From: GCA-1730015 sp964583825
GTDB lineage: Bacteria > Pseudomonadota > Gammaproteobacteria > Granulosicoccales > Granulosicoccaceae
Reading direction: 5' to 3'
DNA: 64,000 nucleotides
Assembly (NCBI GenBank): GCA_964583825.1
Contig: CAZOXM010000003.1
Coordinates: 49,709-113,708 of the forward strand
Position 1 is the first letter of the stretch. Each line of letters begins with the position of its first letter. The translations under genes and the position numbers were made by a program. The notes below the pieces were generated by a model. That model made no database searches, was not told the origin of the DNA, and was given only the letters and a program-made list of their open reading frames with translations. Below are positions 36,137 through 45,595 of the stretch, piece by piece.

Positions 36137-38797
36137 GTGGAACTGATCTTTCTTGCACTGCTACTGATCCTGCTGGCACTGGCACTCGGATCGGGTTATC
36201 CCGTTGCGTTCGCACTGCCCGGTGCCGCCATCCTCACTATCGCGATCGCCGCCGCCTGCGGTTTTATATTTGCCGGCGGCAATGTCGATGCCTACTTCGC
36301 CCAGGGAGGACCGAGCCAGTGGCTCTCTGCCGGGGTCACTAACCTGCGCGGTATTTACTGGGAGGTGGAGCGCGACACACTTATCGCCATTCCGCTGTTC
36401 ATCTTTATGGGGATCATGCTGCAGCGCTCCAAAATAGCCGAAGATCTGCTGCTGACCATGGCGCAGCTGTTCGGGCCGGTGCCCGGCGGCCTCGGTATCT
36501 CAGTGGTGTTTGTCGGCGCACTGCTGGCCGCCACCACCGGTATTGTCGGTGCAACCGTGGTCGCGATGGGTCTGATTTCTCTGCCAGTGATGCTGCGCAA
36601 CAACTACTCACCATCACTGGCGACCGGCACTATTGCCGCGTCCGGCACGCTCGGGCAAATCATACCGCCTTCCATCGTGTTAATTATTCTGGCGGATCAG
36701 CTCGCCAGTGCCACCGATCAGGCCAGCACCGCGCGCAAGGCCATGTTCAAGGATTCCACCGGCGAACTGACCATGCCGTCCGAATTCGATGTCGGTTCAA
36801 CCAGTGCGGGTGAAATGTTCCTCGGCGCATTTGTACCGGGCCTGGTGCTGGTCGCGCTGTACATGCTGTACATACTGTTTTTCGCAATCCTGCGCCCCAA
36901 AAGCGCACCGGCAGTCCGCAAGGAGGGCGGCTACGATCGCGCTTTCCTCGGCCAGGTGCTCGCGACCCTGGTGCCGCCATTGACGCTGATCTTTCTGGTG
37001 CTCGGTTCCATCATCAGCGGCATTGCCACAGTCAACCAGGCCGGTGCCATCGGTGCTGCCGGCGCACTGCTGATGGCGGGCTACCGCCTCAAACAGGGCA
37101 GCCGGGGCCAGTACCTGCCGGCCATACTCGGTGCGTTGTCGCTTATCGCCATCGCCGTCATCCTGATGATGTTCGACAACAATGTGAAAGATATCAAGAC
37201 AGACCACGACCGCCTCGGTATTACTCTGTCCATTATTGCTGTGGCCGGATTACTGATCTCGCTGCTGTGGAGCGGAATTCGCGTGATGCGGATCGACAAT
37301 ACCCTCTATGAAGTGATGATCGAAACCGCCAAAACCACTTCACTGGTATTCATCATTCTGCTCGGTGCCGCCATCCTGACAGCGGCATTTCGCGCCTTTG
37401 GCGGAGAGGAACTGGTACGCGACTATCTCAACGCCCTGCCCGGCGGGTTCTGGACGAAATTCATCATCGTCATGGCGGTAATTTTCGTGCTCGGCTTTTT
37501 CCTCGACTTCATCGAAATCGCCGTGGTGGTGGTGCCCATTGTCGCCCCGATCCTGCTGGCCGACCCGTCCGCCAATATCACCGCCGTATGGCTCGGCGTG
37601 ATGATCGGCCTCAATATACAAACGTCGTTTTTAACGCCGCCTTTCGGATTCGCCCTGTTTTACATGCGCGGTGTCGCACCGGCCGCGGTGAAAACGATCC
37701 AGATGTACAAGGGCGTGATCGCGTTTATTATTCTGCAGCTCATCGCGCTTGGCATCGTCGGTTACTATCCGCAACTGGTGAACTACCTGCCCAAAAGACT
37801 GCAACTTACTGCTGAAACCGCACCACCGCCACGCAACCCCAAGTTACAACACTGCGTCGAACAATTTATCACTGAAGAATTTGCTAACAACGGCGGCGAC
37901 ATCCGCAGTGCCATTGACCGTGCCCGGTCACTGAATTTTGACATACTGCCGGACAAACTCGCCAAATCCGTCAAAGCCAGTTTCGACGAGGCAGAGAAAA
38001 CATTCGGCTTACTTGAGCAATCCAATCAGGCCGCTGACACCATCGACCAGGCCAGTGGTGACTTCAGACCAATTCACCGGCAGGTTCGCGATATTCGCAC
38101 CGCCGCCGCACAGTACGACCGCGAAGTGACGGAGCTTGAAACCGAGTTGCGTCGACTCCCCGACAACGCGAGCGATGAGACCCGGTCTGCCATTCAGGCA
38201 CACATCGACGAACTGATTCAGGCAAAAGCTGATATCGAAGCGACCACACCCGATAACTGGGAAGAGGTGCGTGCCGGATTCACTGAACTGCAAAGCAACG
38301 AACGCAAGCTGCGACGCGAGTATCGTCAGGCCGCCGACAAAGGTTATTCAGCGATTGCCGAACTGCAGGAAACACTGGCGGGGACCGAGGCTTTACAGGC
38401 ACTCGACAGCGAAATTGCAAAACTTGTCGATCATGTCGAAAGCAATCCGCCAGAGGCCTCCATCGACCTGCTGGCTGACGCCAGCAAACTATTCGGTGAT
38501 GTCCGCGGCGCCTCGAAAATAAAAAGCGAAATCTCCAGGGCGCGCAAAGCACTAAGATCAAAAAAACCCAGTGTTGAAAAGGCGCTCACGGCGCTCGCTA
38601 AAGCCCAGAATGAGTACGACGAGCAGATGGTATGGCGCGCACAGGCCGCTGCAGAGCTGGCACAGCCGGTCGCTGAATACGAGTCGGCGATCAGGTCGAC
38701 GATCGGCGTCAGACAGCAATCAAAGCTGACCCGGGACCAGGCCCTTTATGTTGCCTCTTGTGATGCCGGTCATCGGGACATATCACTTAATTTCTAG
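36137..38797 (+). CDS. dctM: TRAP transporter large permease (DctM family) with long C-terminal coiled-coil extension
   Basis: An 886-residue protein. Residues 1-~560 form the DctM sodium-coupled transport core with about 12-14 helices: IPLFIFMGIMLQRSKIAEDL, VGALLAATTGIVGATVVAMG, GTLGQIIPPSIVLIILADQL and QTSFLTPPFGFALFYMRGVA. A loop of about 40 residues is inserted after the first half. Residues ~560-886 are a hydrophilic, Glu/Ala/Arg/Gln-rich extension with strong heptad character and no membrane segments, so it is probably a coiled coil. Ordinary DctM proteins end near 430-450 residues. The start is GTG with GGAG eight bases upstream. The extension is in frame with no stop, so it is part of the gene. 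Confidence 0.9.
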   Translation: MELIFLALLLILLALALGSGYPVAFALPGAAILTIAIAAACGFIFAGGNVDAYFAQGGPSQWLSAGVTNLRGIYWEVERDTLIAIPLFIFMGIMLQRSKIAEDLLLTMAQLFGPVPGGLGISVVFVGALLAATTGIVGATVVAMGLISLPVMLRNNYSPSLATGTIAASGTLGQIIPPSIVLIILADQLASATDQASTARKAMFKDSTGELTMPSEFDVGSTSAGEMFLGAFVPGLVLVALYMLYILFFAILRPKSAPAVRKEGGYDRAFLGQVLATLVPPLTLIFLVLGSIISGIATVNQAGAIGAAGALLMAGYRLKQGSRGQYLPAILGALSLIAIAVILMMFDNNVKDIKTDHDRLGITLSIIAVAGLLISLLWSGIRVMRIDNTLYEVMIETAKTTSLVFIILLGAAILTAAFRAFGGEELVRDYLNALPGGFWTKFIIVMAVIFVLGFFLDFIEIAVVVVPIVAPILLADPSANITAVWLGVMIGLNIQTSFLTPPFGFALFYMRGVAPAAVKTIQMYKGVIAFIILQLIALGIVGYYPQLVNYLPKRLQLTAETAPPPRNPKLQHCVEQFITEEFANNGGDIRSAIDRARSLNFDILPDKLAKSVKASFDEAEKTFGLLEQSNQAADTIDQASGDFRPIHRQVRDIRTAAAQYDREVTELETELRRLPDNASDETRSAIQAHIDELIQAKADIEATTPDNWEEVRAGFTELQSNERKLRREYRQAADKGYSAIAELQETLAGTEALQALDSEIAKLVDHVESNPPEASIDLLADASKLFGDVRGASKIKSEISRARKALRSKKPSVEKALTALAKAQNEYDEQMVWRAQAAAELAQPVAEYESAIRSTIGVRQQSKLTRDQALYVASCDAGHRDISLNF

Positions 38798-38950
38798 TGA
38801 TTGCACTTTTCAAGCAGCACTAACCGGCAGCCCCGGTGTCGAATGTAATGCGCGGCAGTTTTCCGTCGCGCAGCAATAGAAGCCGACCCGGTTATCACCG
38901 ATCAGTCGCTTAAGGCACGGGCGATGCAGGGTAACGAAGTTGGGCAACAC

Positions 38951-38975
38951 CCGCCGCAAAAATATTTTGCGGCGG
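38951..38975. terminator. Perfect 11-bp hairpin downstream of dctM
   Basis: CCGCCGCAAAA (38951-38961) pairs perfectly with TTTTGCGGCGG (38965-38975) around a three-base loop, about 150 bases after the dctM stop. Read in either direction the upper stem contains T/A runs, but no extra U-tract follows. It may terminate dctM transcription or be an operator for the next gene. The rest of 38798-39043 holds no gene. Confidence 0.55.
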
Positions 38976-39043
38976 TACGCTCCGGGTATGCAACCGGCAA
39001 CACTTACGACGGTCTGAACAGTCATCAACTCCCCCACTTTGCA

Positions 39044-39901
39044 ATGAAAATCAAACTCCTCTCTGCACTGGCAGCCACGCTAGTCAGCTTTTTGCCTCAC
39101 AGCGGAGCAGTCGCGCAGCAGGGTATCTGTGTCGCACCGCAACGACCGGTGTGTCCATTGGTTGTCTCGGCCGTTCCGCAATACGAATTCACCTTTTCAA
39201 GACTGATTTTCGCCGACAACCCGATTGCGGTGCACGAGCTGGGTGATTATGTCGGGTTCCCGCACTGGCAGGCTGACTGCTCGGATTCGGATCCGCACTT
39301 CATTTCTGCGCTCAAACGCATGACCCGAATCCAGACCAACGATACCTCACAGAGTATCTCCTTGCTCGACAGTGCACTTTACGACTACCCAGCGCTATAC
39401 ATGGTGGAGGCAGGCTTTGCATCGTTTACAGAATTCGAAGCCATTCGATTGCGTGAATATCTGCTGCGTGGCGGATTTTTATTAGTCGACGATTTCCACG
39501 GCAGTTATCAGTGGGACAAATTTCTGGAATGGATGGGACAGATTTTTCCGGATCGCGACATTGTCGACCTGCCAAAGGAACACGAGGTCTTTCACGTACA
39601 CTTCGATATTGAGAACTTTGTACAGATACCCGGCTTGAGAGCCCTCTGCCTGAACAATGGAGCCACCTGGGAGCGTCCGATGACAAAATCCGGCGGCGTT
39701 GTTGAAAGCAACCTGTCGCGTCAGGAACCTGCCTGGCGGGCGATCCTCGACGACGATGACCGTGTGATGGTAATGATCAACTGGAACGTTGACCTGGGCG
39801 ATGCCTGGGAACATGCGGACATGGAGGAGTATGCCTCTGAATACACGTCCACCGCCTATCGGCTGGGTGTGAATTATATGATCTACAGCATGACGCACTA
39901 G
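39044..39901 (+). CDS. DUF4159 domain periplasmic protein
   Basis: A ~285-residue exported protein with signal peptide MKIKLLSALAATLVSFLPHSGAVAQ (cleavage after AVAQ). The mature part has the DUF4159 pattern: YEFTFSRLIFADN, YPALYMVEAGFASFTEFEAI, LRGGFLLVDDFHGSYQWDKF and MVMINWNVDLGDAWEHAD. The fold is thought to be glutamine-amidotransferase-like without the catalytic Cys. DUF4159 proteins are often encoded with MoxR/DUF58/VWA operons; here the gene stands alone between dctM and trhO, although two such operons are elsewhere in the window. ATG 39044 is chosen because the signal peptide starts there. Confidence 0.88.
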   Translation: MKIKLLSALAATLVSFLPHSGAVAQQGICVAPQRPVCPLVVSAVPQYEFTFSRLIFADNPIAVHELGDYVGFPHWQADCSDSDPHFISALKRMTRIQTNDTSQSISLLDSALYDYPALYMVEAGFASFTEFEAIRLREYLLRGGFLLVDDFHGSYQWDKFLEWMGQIFPDRDIVDLPKEHEVFHVHFDIENFVQIPGLRALCLNNGATWERPMTKSGGVVESNLSRQEPAWRAILDDDDRVMVMINWNVDLGDAWEHADMEEYASEYTSTAYRLGVNYMIYSMTH

Positions 39902-39936
39902 CAGAAATCCCTCCGGTGGCCGGAGGGGTTTCTGCT
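39900..39936. terminator. Bidirectional terminator between convergent genes
   Basis: Stem GCAGAAATCCCTCCGG (39901-39916) with CCGGAGGGGTTTCTGC (39920-39935), one wobble pair, three-base loop. It overlaps the stop codons of both the DUF4159 gene and trhO, serving the two converging transcripts. Confidence 0.85.
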
Positions 39937-40930
39937 AGGCATCGCGGTTCTGCCCACTGCCTCCGGGTACTTCATTTTTTTCCGATCGTTTTTCCAGCAG
40001 ACGCACTCGCGCCTCTTCTCCCATATGCACCTCACCGCGCTCGCGTGCCAGCTGCATTTGTTTTTCCCGCATCAGAAAACGCTGCCGCTGTTCATCACTG
40101 ACCTTGTCATGGCAGCGCGGGCAACTGGCACCGGCGATGTAGTGCTCGCTTTGCTTATCCGCTTGCGTGATCGGATAGCGACAGGCATGGCACTGGTCAT
40201 AGGTACCTTTCTCCAGTGCATGGTTCACGGTGACGCGCTCATCGAACACAAAACACTCGCCCTGCCACAATGAATGCTCTGCCGGCACCTCCTCAAGATA
40301 CTTTAGAATACCCCCTTTCAGGTGATATACCTCTTCATAGCCTTGCGCCCGCAGGTAGGCGGTCGACTTCTCGCAGCGGATACCGCCGGTGCAGAACATC
40401 GCTACTTTTTTTTTCTTATTCTCAGCATTCGCCGACAATGTTGACTGCACATAGGCGGGGAACTCTCGAAAGCTCTCCGTCTGCGGGTTGATTGCGCCCT
40501 TAAAACTTCCCACCTCCACTTCGTAGTCATTGCGGGTGTCGACTACGATCACGTCGGGATCACTGATTAAACGATTCCAGTCCTGCGGTTCCACATAAGT
40601 GCCGGCAGACAACCTGGGGTCAATCCCTGCCACCCCCATGGTGACAATTTCTTTTTTCAGTTTCACACGGGAACGTTTAAACGGCGACTCATCTGTAACC
40701 GATTCCTTGCATACCAGATCATGAAACTCCGGCTGGCTGCGCAACCAACGCAATACAACGTCTAACGATGCGCGCTGACCCGCAATGGTGCCGTTGATAC
40801 CTTCGTCAGCCAGTAACAACGTGCCTCGCACCCGCTGTTCAAGCATCAGGTCAAGCAGTGGTTCACGCAGTCGCTGAAAATTTTCCACGCGCACAAATTT
40901 ATACAGTGCGCAAACAATGACAGATTGCAT
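39935..40930 (-). CDS. trhO: tRNA uridine(34) hydroxylase TrhO (YceA-type rhodanese)
   Basis: A 331-residue protein of the YceA/TrhO family, which hydroxylates uridine 34 of tRNAs on the way to 5-carboxymethoxyuridine-type modifications using O2. The N-terminal acylphosphatase-like part has GTLLLADEGINGTIAG. The rhodanese domain has VVDTRNDYEVEVGSFKGAIN and the active-site loop MFCTGGIRCEKSTAYL. A Cys-rich segment (CHACRYPI and CPRCHDK) near the C-terminus could bind zinc. Its end lies in the shared terminator with the DUF4159 gene. Length and motifs are normal for the family. Confidence 0.95.
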   Translation of the reverse strand: MQSVIVCALYKFVRVENFQRLREPLLDLMLEQRVRGTLLLADEGINGTIAGQRASLDVVLRWLRSQPEFHDLVCKESVTDESPFKRSRVKLKKEIVTMGVAGIDPRLSAGTYVEPQDWNRLISDPDVIVVDTRNDYEVEVGSFKGAINPQTESFREFPAYVQSTLSANAENKKKKVAMFCTGGIRCEKSTAYLRAQGYEEVYHLKGGILKYLEEVPAEHSLWQGECFVFDERVTVNHALEKGTYDQCHACRYPITQADKQSEHYIAGASCPRCHDKVSDEQRQRFLMREKQMQLARERGEVHMGEEARVRLLEKRSEKNEVPGGSGQNRDA

Positions 40931-41046
40931 CTGTAACTCCCACTGGCCGGAGCGTAAATCCGGTGCGTTTCGTTAACAATGCTTCATTGTATTACATACA
41001 CCGGTTGACGACGATCAAAACCATCGCGCAGGAACCGGCACTATCA

Positions 41047-41688
41047 TTATTTGGGTCGCAACTCATCGAAGTTGATCATGACATGCTGCTGATAATTCGG
41101 CATCCCGGTCAGTGCATCATAGTAGCGCCGAACATTGGGCAGTGAGCGACGCTCTATTTCCAGTTCAAAATAGCGGTACAGAATATGACCGAACTGAATA
41201 TCGGCAGGGGTTAAATGTTCACCGGCGAGATACGTCTGCCGACTCAGGCGGTCGTCCGCTATTTCGAGTTTGCGCTCAAACTGTTGTATCGCGCCGGTCA
41301 CCTGCTGCTCATTGCGCTCTGATGCCGGCAGGCGAATCACAGGCCAGAAAATCGAGCTGTTAAACGGCATTTGCACAGACACCTTGCCCCACTCCGCCCA
41401 CCGATCCACTTCGGTTCGCGCCGCAAAATCTTCAGGCCAGAAGGGATGTTTGCCATAGGCATTCACCAGATAGCGCACCACGGCACCCGATTCCCACAAC
41501 GGGGGTCCATTGCCGTCGATCAGCGTGGGCACCGTACCGTTCGGGTTCATGCGCAAATATTCTTCTGAATTGTTGACCCCATACATCAACCCGGCATCCA
41601 CTCGTTCTACCGGTAAATTAAGCTCGGCAATACACCACATCACGCACTGCACATTGGCAGAACTTGCTCTGCCCCATACCTTCAGCAT
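41047..41688 (-). CDS. Glutathione S-transferase family protein
   Basis: A 213-residue GST. The N-terminal thioredoxin-fold domain begins MLKVWGRASSANVQCVMWC, with the conserved cis-Pro region NGTVPTLID and ESGAVVRYLVNAYG for glutathione contact. The C-terminal helical domain has YLAGEHLTPADIQFGHILY (N-capping box). The Ser-Ser/Cys position near residues 9-10 suggests a Ser-type catalytic centre. The substrate is unknown and the gene appears monocistronic. A role in detoxifying reactive aldehydes would suit the surrounding alcohol/aldehyde oxidation genes, but this is only context. Confidence 0.9.
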   Translation of the reverse strand: MLKVWGRASSANVQCVMWCIAELNLPVERVDAGLMYGVNNSEEYLRMNPNGTVPTLIDGNGPPLWESGAVVRYLVNAYGKHPFWPEDFAARTEVDRWAEWGKVSVQMPFNSSIFWPVIRLPASERNEQQVTGAIQQFERKLEIADDRLSRQTYLAGEHLTPADIQFGHILYRYFELEIERRSLPNVRRYYDALTGMPNYQQHVMINFDELRPK

Positions 41689-41781
41689 TTTTTCGACCTG
41701 TACAACACCTGGGAGTGAGCGCCAGCCAAATTTAAACCGGTGCGGTTATGTGCCAACATTTGCCGCGTGGCGATGATTGGC

Positions 41782-41815
41782 AAAAAAAACGCCCGGACTT
41801 ATCAGCCCCGGGCGT
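41782..41815 (-). terminator. Rho-independent terminator of the PQQ dehydrogenase arm
   Basis: On the minus strand, stem ACGCCCGG/CCGGGCGT (41808-41815 with 41789-41796) is followed by eight T residues (the A run at 41782-41789 on the plus strand). It lies 27 bases after the dehydrogenase stop and closes the minus-strand operon. Confidence 0.88.
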
Positions 41816-41842
41816 CTTTGACTACCTCAACTGCAGCAGGTT

Positions 41843-43618
41843 CTACTTCGAAGCAAGCTGCTCCGGAATCTTGAAGGTCCACACTGAACCACCTTGGTTC
41901 AGATAGCTGACCACCTTGGCGACCTCACCACCCCACAGAGGTACCGCACCACCCCAGCCAGTGACGATAGTAATGTACTGCTCACCATCCTGTTCCCAGG
42001 TAATGGGTGAAGACACAATGCCGGTACCGGTCTGGAACTTCCAAAGTTCTTCACCAGTCTCTTCATCAAACGCTTTCAGGAAGCCTTCAGGCGTACCAGT
42101 GAATACAAGGCCACCAGCAGTGGTCAGTACACCGCCCCAGAGAGGCGCTTTGTTCTTGTATTCCCACTTGATTTCCCCGGAGACCGGATCAACCGCTTTC
42201 AGTGAACCGATGTAGTCATCAAAAATCGGCTTGATGGTAAAGCCTGCACCAAGATAGGCAGCGCCCTTCTTATAGGTGACCGGCTCATTCCACAGATCCA
42301 TGCCCCACTCATTGGACGGAATGTAGAACCATTTAGTGTCCTGAGAGTAAGCCATAGGCATCCAGTTCTTGCCGCCTAGGAAGCTGGGTACGGCAAAGAT
42401 AGACTTACCCTTCTTACCATCGGCAGATTCAGCCGGGTTGCCCGGTCGATTTTCAGGATCCCAGATAGGGCGGCCGTTTTCATCGATACCTTTTGCCCAG
42501 GTGATGTTCTTGACGAATGGCGTCGCCGAGATGAAGTCACCGTTGGTGCGATCAAGTACGTAGAAAAAACCGTTTCTGTCTGCGGTGGCACCAGCCTGAA
42601 CCATCTGGCCGTCTTTTTCCATATCGAAAGGAATAAATTCGTTTACCCCGTCATAGTCCCAGCCATCATGAGGCGTGGTTTGAAAGCCCCAGACAATTTC
42701 TCCGTTTTCCGGATCAATCGCTATGCGAGCAGATGTCCACTTGTTATCGCCTGGTCGCAGATACGAATTCCAAGGAGCCGGATTACCCACACCAAAGTAC
42801 GCGAGTTTGGTTGCGGGGTCGTATGTACCGCCCAGCCAGGTTGCACCGCCACCGTTTTTCCACATATCCCCCGGCCACGTGGCGTTGGCCTCACCGGTCA
42901 TCGTGGACTCTTCACCGTTCAAAGTGCCCATATGTCCCTCAATTGAGGGGCGAGACCAAACGAGTTCGCCAGTATCCGGGTTGCGCGCCTGGACTTCACC
43001 AACAATACCGAATTCGCCGCCTGAGTTGCCGGTGAGCACCAGTGGCCCATGCGCTTCAGTCGGTACAATCAGGGGTGCTGCAGTGTACGAGTAACCGGCT
43101 TCGAAATCGCCGATTTTCTTGCGCCAGATAACTTTCCCTGTCTTCGCGTCGAGCGCGACTATTTTCGCATCAAGCGTACCGAAGAATACTTTGTCGCCCA
43201 GGATTGCAGCACCGCGGTTGACAACATCACAACACGGCAGGATACCTTCAGGTAACCGCGCATCGTATTGCCAGAGCTCCTCACCGGTCGCAATGTCGAT
43301 CGCCCACATTCGGCTGTAAGAGCCGGTCACATACATAACCCCGTCTTTGATCAGCGGCTGAGATTCCTGACCCCGCTGCTTCTCTCCACCAAAGGAAAAT
43401 GACCACAATGGAAACAAATTCTTGATGTTGTCTTTGTTAATTTTATCCAGAGGACTGTAGCGCTGTCCTCGCGGACCCAGTCCGTAAGATACGATGTCAC
43501 CGGTGGTTGACTGATCAGCAACGATATCGTCAATGCCGACATCGGCACGGGCCTGGCCCGATAATCCGGTTGCGAAAGCAATTGCGCTCGCCACTGCGAG
43601 TAATTTATAGTTTTTCAC
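41843..43618 (-). CDS. PQQ-dependent alcohol dehydrogenase, lanthanide-type signature
   Basis: A ~591-residue periplasmic eight-bladed beta-propeller quinoprotein that oxidises primary alcohols. The signal peptide MKNYKLLAVASAIAFATG... ends near ARA. The vicinal disulfide C129-C130 (ILPCCDVVNRG) and propeller repeats such as DAKTGKVIW, ENGEIVWGF and ETGEELWKF are present. The catalytic Asp and the following metal ligand read TPHDGWDYDGVNE (D321 and D323). An Asp two residues after the catalytic Asp is the hallmark of XoxF and PedH enzymes that use lanthanides; calcium enzymes have Ala or Ser there. GTG 43618 is chosen because a strong GGGAGGA lies eight bases upstream. Substrate (methanol, ethanol or others) is undecided. 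Confidence 0.93.
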   Translation of the reverse strand: MKNYKLLAVASAIAFATGLSGQARADVGIDDIVADQSTTGDIVSYGLGPRGQRYSPLDKINKDNIKNLFPLWSFSFGGEKQRGQESQPLIKDGVMYVTGSYSRMWAIDIATGEELWQYDARLPEGILPCCDVVNRGAAILGDKVFFGTLDAKIVALDAKTGKVIWRKKIGDFEAGYSYTAAPLIVPTEAHGPLVLTGNSGGEFGIVGEVQARNPDTGELVWSRPSIEGHMGTLNGEESTMTGEANATWPGDMWKNGGGATWLGGTYDPATKLAYFGVGNPAPWNSYLRPGDNKWTSARIAIDPENGEIVWGFQTTPHDGWDYDGVNEFIPFDMEKDGQMVQAGATADRNGFFYVLDRTNGDFISATPFVKNITWAKGIDENGRPIWDPENRPGNPAESADGKKGKSIFAVPSFLGGKNWMPMAYSQDTKWFYIPSNEWGMDLWNEPVTYKKGAAYLGAGFTIKPIFDDYIGSLKAVDPVSGEIKWEYKNKAPLWGGVLTTAGGLVFTGTPEGFLKAFDEETGEELWKFQTGTGIVSSPITWEQDGEQYITIVTGWGGAVPLWGGEVAKVVSYLNQGGSVWTFKIPEQLASK

Positions 43619-43754
43619 CACGATAGTCCTCCCATTGGAAATTTTACCTCTGATCTGGCGCGCCCCCAATGCTAGCGCATTCTCATTCATTGTTGGAGCT
43701 TTTCTGAACGAAGATTAAGGAAGAACAGAAGAATAGTGGCAATTCGCAACGAAG

Positions 43755-44741
43755 CTACTTCATCTCGATCAACGGCATCAGCTCATCTTCCAGAGCCAGG
43801 TACATGTGTACGACAGATCGCTGATATTCAGCCTCCACTACATCAATGGAGCGAAAACGATCGGGAATAGGCAGGCTCATCGCCTCATTCATAGTGAGCC
43901 CCGATCCGGCAGCTTCCGTCAGTGACCGTTGCAACCAGTCGAGATAGTCGCCGGTCTGCTCAAGTGATGCTCCGGTACTGTCCACCATTCCGTGACCGGG
44001 CAGAATCAACTGTCTGTCCATCGCGGCAATGGTACGCAGGGAATCCTGCCAGACGTTGAGATCTGCATGCGGCGTGGTCGGGGCACGGTTGTAAAAGGCA
44101 AGGTCGCCGCTGAACACAATGCCCGTCTCGTCGTCGCGAACGACCAGATCAGCACTGGTATGCCCACTCAGGTAAAAAAGCGAAAATTGTCGACCGCCAA
44201 TTTCCTCGGTACTGTTATCAAGTGCAACGCCGGGGGCGGTTGATGCGGTACCCCGCATCCAATCCCCGACGAGTCTGTACATGTTGTCCGTGAATCCTTC
44301 TCCCTCGGCTGCGATGTTATCAATCACCTGCTGAGGCGCTGCGATAATATTCGCATCGAATACCTGATTGCCCAGAAAATGATCAGGGTGGTGATGTGTG
44401 TTGTACACCCTGAGCACCGGCTTACCGGGAATAGTTTTTTCAATAAGCTGCAGCAATGCCTCGCCGTAGCGTCTCGATGGCCCGGTATCAACAACCACGA
44501 CACCGCCAGGCACTTCGATAAAGGCAATGTTGACAATATTGCCACCATTCTCCAGCGTGAAGTAATCGTTACTGCCGTGAACTGCCCAGGTACCCTCGGC
44601 AATTTCTGTCGCGGCAAGATTGTAGGCCAGCTTGTTCGCATGTACAGAACCACAACAGGCACAGACAGACGCGCCGGCAAACAACCGCAGTACCTGCCGG
44701 CGTGAAAAACCGTCGGAACGAAATCTGGATGAGGGCGACAT
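43755..44741 (-). CDS. Quinoprotein-relay zinc metallohydrolase (MBL fold)
   Basis: A 328-residue exported protein with a twin-arginine-like start (FSRRQVLRLFAGASVCACCG). The metallo-beta-lactamase fold has the zinc motif YNTHHHPDHFLGNQVFD (HxHxDH), a second His in FYLSGHTSADLVV, Asp in IVFSGDLAFY and LILPGHGMV. This family, related to SoxH, is encoded with PQQ dehydrogenases and SoxYZ-like carriers; its biochemical role is unproven. ATG 44741 overlaps the SoxYZ-like stop by one base (TGATG); the open frame extends one codon further, to a TTG. Cysteines in the signal region may be lost on export. Confidence 0.88.
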   Translation of the reverse strand: MSPSSRFRSDGFSRRQVLRLFAGASVCACCGSVHANKLAYNLAATEIAEGTWAVHGSNDYFTLENGGNIVNIAFIEVPGGVVVVDTGPSRRYGEALLQLIEKTIPGKPVLRVYNTHHHPDHFLGNQVFDANIIAAPQQVIDNIAAEGEGFTDNMYRLVGDWMRGTASTAPGVALDNSTEEIGGRQFSLFYLSGHTSADLVVRDDETGIVFSGDLAFYNRAPTTPHADLNVWQDSLRTIAAMDRQLILPGHGMVDSTGASLEQTGDYLDWLQRSLTEAAGSGLTMNEAMSLPIPDRFRSIDVVEAEYQRSVVHMYLALEDELMPLIEMK

Positions 44742-45538
44742 CAATTATCTACGGTCGCCGGTACAGGCAACGAAAATCGAAATTCATTAGCTTCCGTGTC
44801 GCGGGCATAAACCAGCAGCTCGTCGATATTATCCTGCACCAGTGGCTTTAAGGTGAGCGTCGGGTTTTCGCTCACCGGTTCGAATAACTCCAGGTGCGCG
44901 AGGGCCTCGCCCTGTGGAGAGGTGACCTCAACCTGACTCATGTAAAACACCGGAATGCCGGACGCAAGACCGGTGTCCATCGGGTGGCGCATTCGCAGCG
45001 AGAGCCGGGCTGAGTTGTCGCTCTCCCTGCGCGTAATCGCCCTTGTCTGGCCGAGGGTTTGATACCAGTTGTTCATTCCATGCGCCAGCGCGGGTGCGGT
45101 ACATCCCCCGCCGGCAGCGTTTACGATAACGCCGTTCACGTGCCACACACCATCGGTCGTCTTAACACCGATGCGGATTGGTGAGGCCTGCTCCAGCTTG
45201 ACTCGAAACCCGATAAATGGCTGCGCTCTGGTGGGATGAAACGTCAGTATGTGCGGGATGGGGTTCAAGTCAGCCAGTGCGACGATCTGCTCGACGTTGT
45301 CTATTTGCGTCGCATCGACTGTAATCGGCACCTGCATCTGATCTTCCGCATCGTAGGGTGCACTGACGATCACGCGCTGATCAAAAATTATTTCACCGGG
45401 GAAAAAACGTTCGGCAAGGCTTTTCCACATCACCGAGTTCAGTGGATCCTTCGGCAATGCACTGTCCGCAGAAACGCCGCCAGTCATCATCAGTGCGGTA
45501 CTGATGACAATACATCTAACCAGACTTCTGCAGAACAT
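44741..45538 (-). CDS. Quinoprotein dehydrogenase-associated SoxYZ-like carrier
   Basis: A 265-residue periplasmic protein with signal peptide (MFCRSLVRCIVISTALMMTG). It fuses a SoxY-like N-terminal domain and a SoxZ-like C-terminal immunoglobulin-type domain. The SoxY swinging-arm cysteine is preserved in NAAGGGCTAPAL, although here it is internal to the fusion rather than C-terminal. The SoxZ half contains HPMDTGLASG and FYMSQVEVTSPQG. In thiosulfate oxidation SoxYZ carries sulfur intermediates; the role in PQQ gene clusters is unknown. It is coupled to the metallohydrolase gene, and the two recur together beside quinoprotein genes. Confidence 0.87.
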   Translation of the reverse strand: MFCRSLVRCIVISTALMMTGGVSADSALPKDPLNSVMWKSLAERFFPGEIIFDQRVIVSAPYDAEDQMQVPITVDATQIDNVEQIVALADLNPIPHILTFHPTRAQPFIGFRVKLEQASPIRIGVKTTDGVWHVNGVIVNAAGGGCTAPALAHGMNNWYQTLGQTRAITRRESDNSARLSLRMRHPMDTGLASGIPVFYMSQVEVTSPQGEALAHLELFEPVSENPTLTLKPLVQDNIDELLVYARDTEANEFRFSLPVPATVDN

Positions 45539-45595
45539 GTTTTTCTCCGTATATACAAGTCAACGCGCAACTTGCAGTCTTGATTGCCCGGCCAA

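Noticed and set aside
37817..38797. DctM extension as a separate gene
   Set aside because: No stop or credible start separates it from the permease; the frame is continuous.
41843..43618. Calcium-dependent methanol dehydrogenase MxaF
   Set aside because: No mxaI or mxaG neighbours, and the metal site has the extra Asp of lanthanide enzymes.
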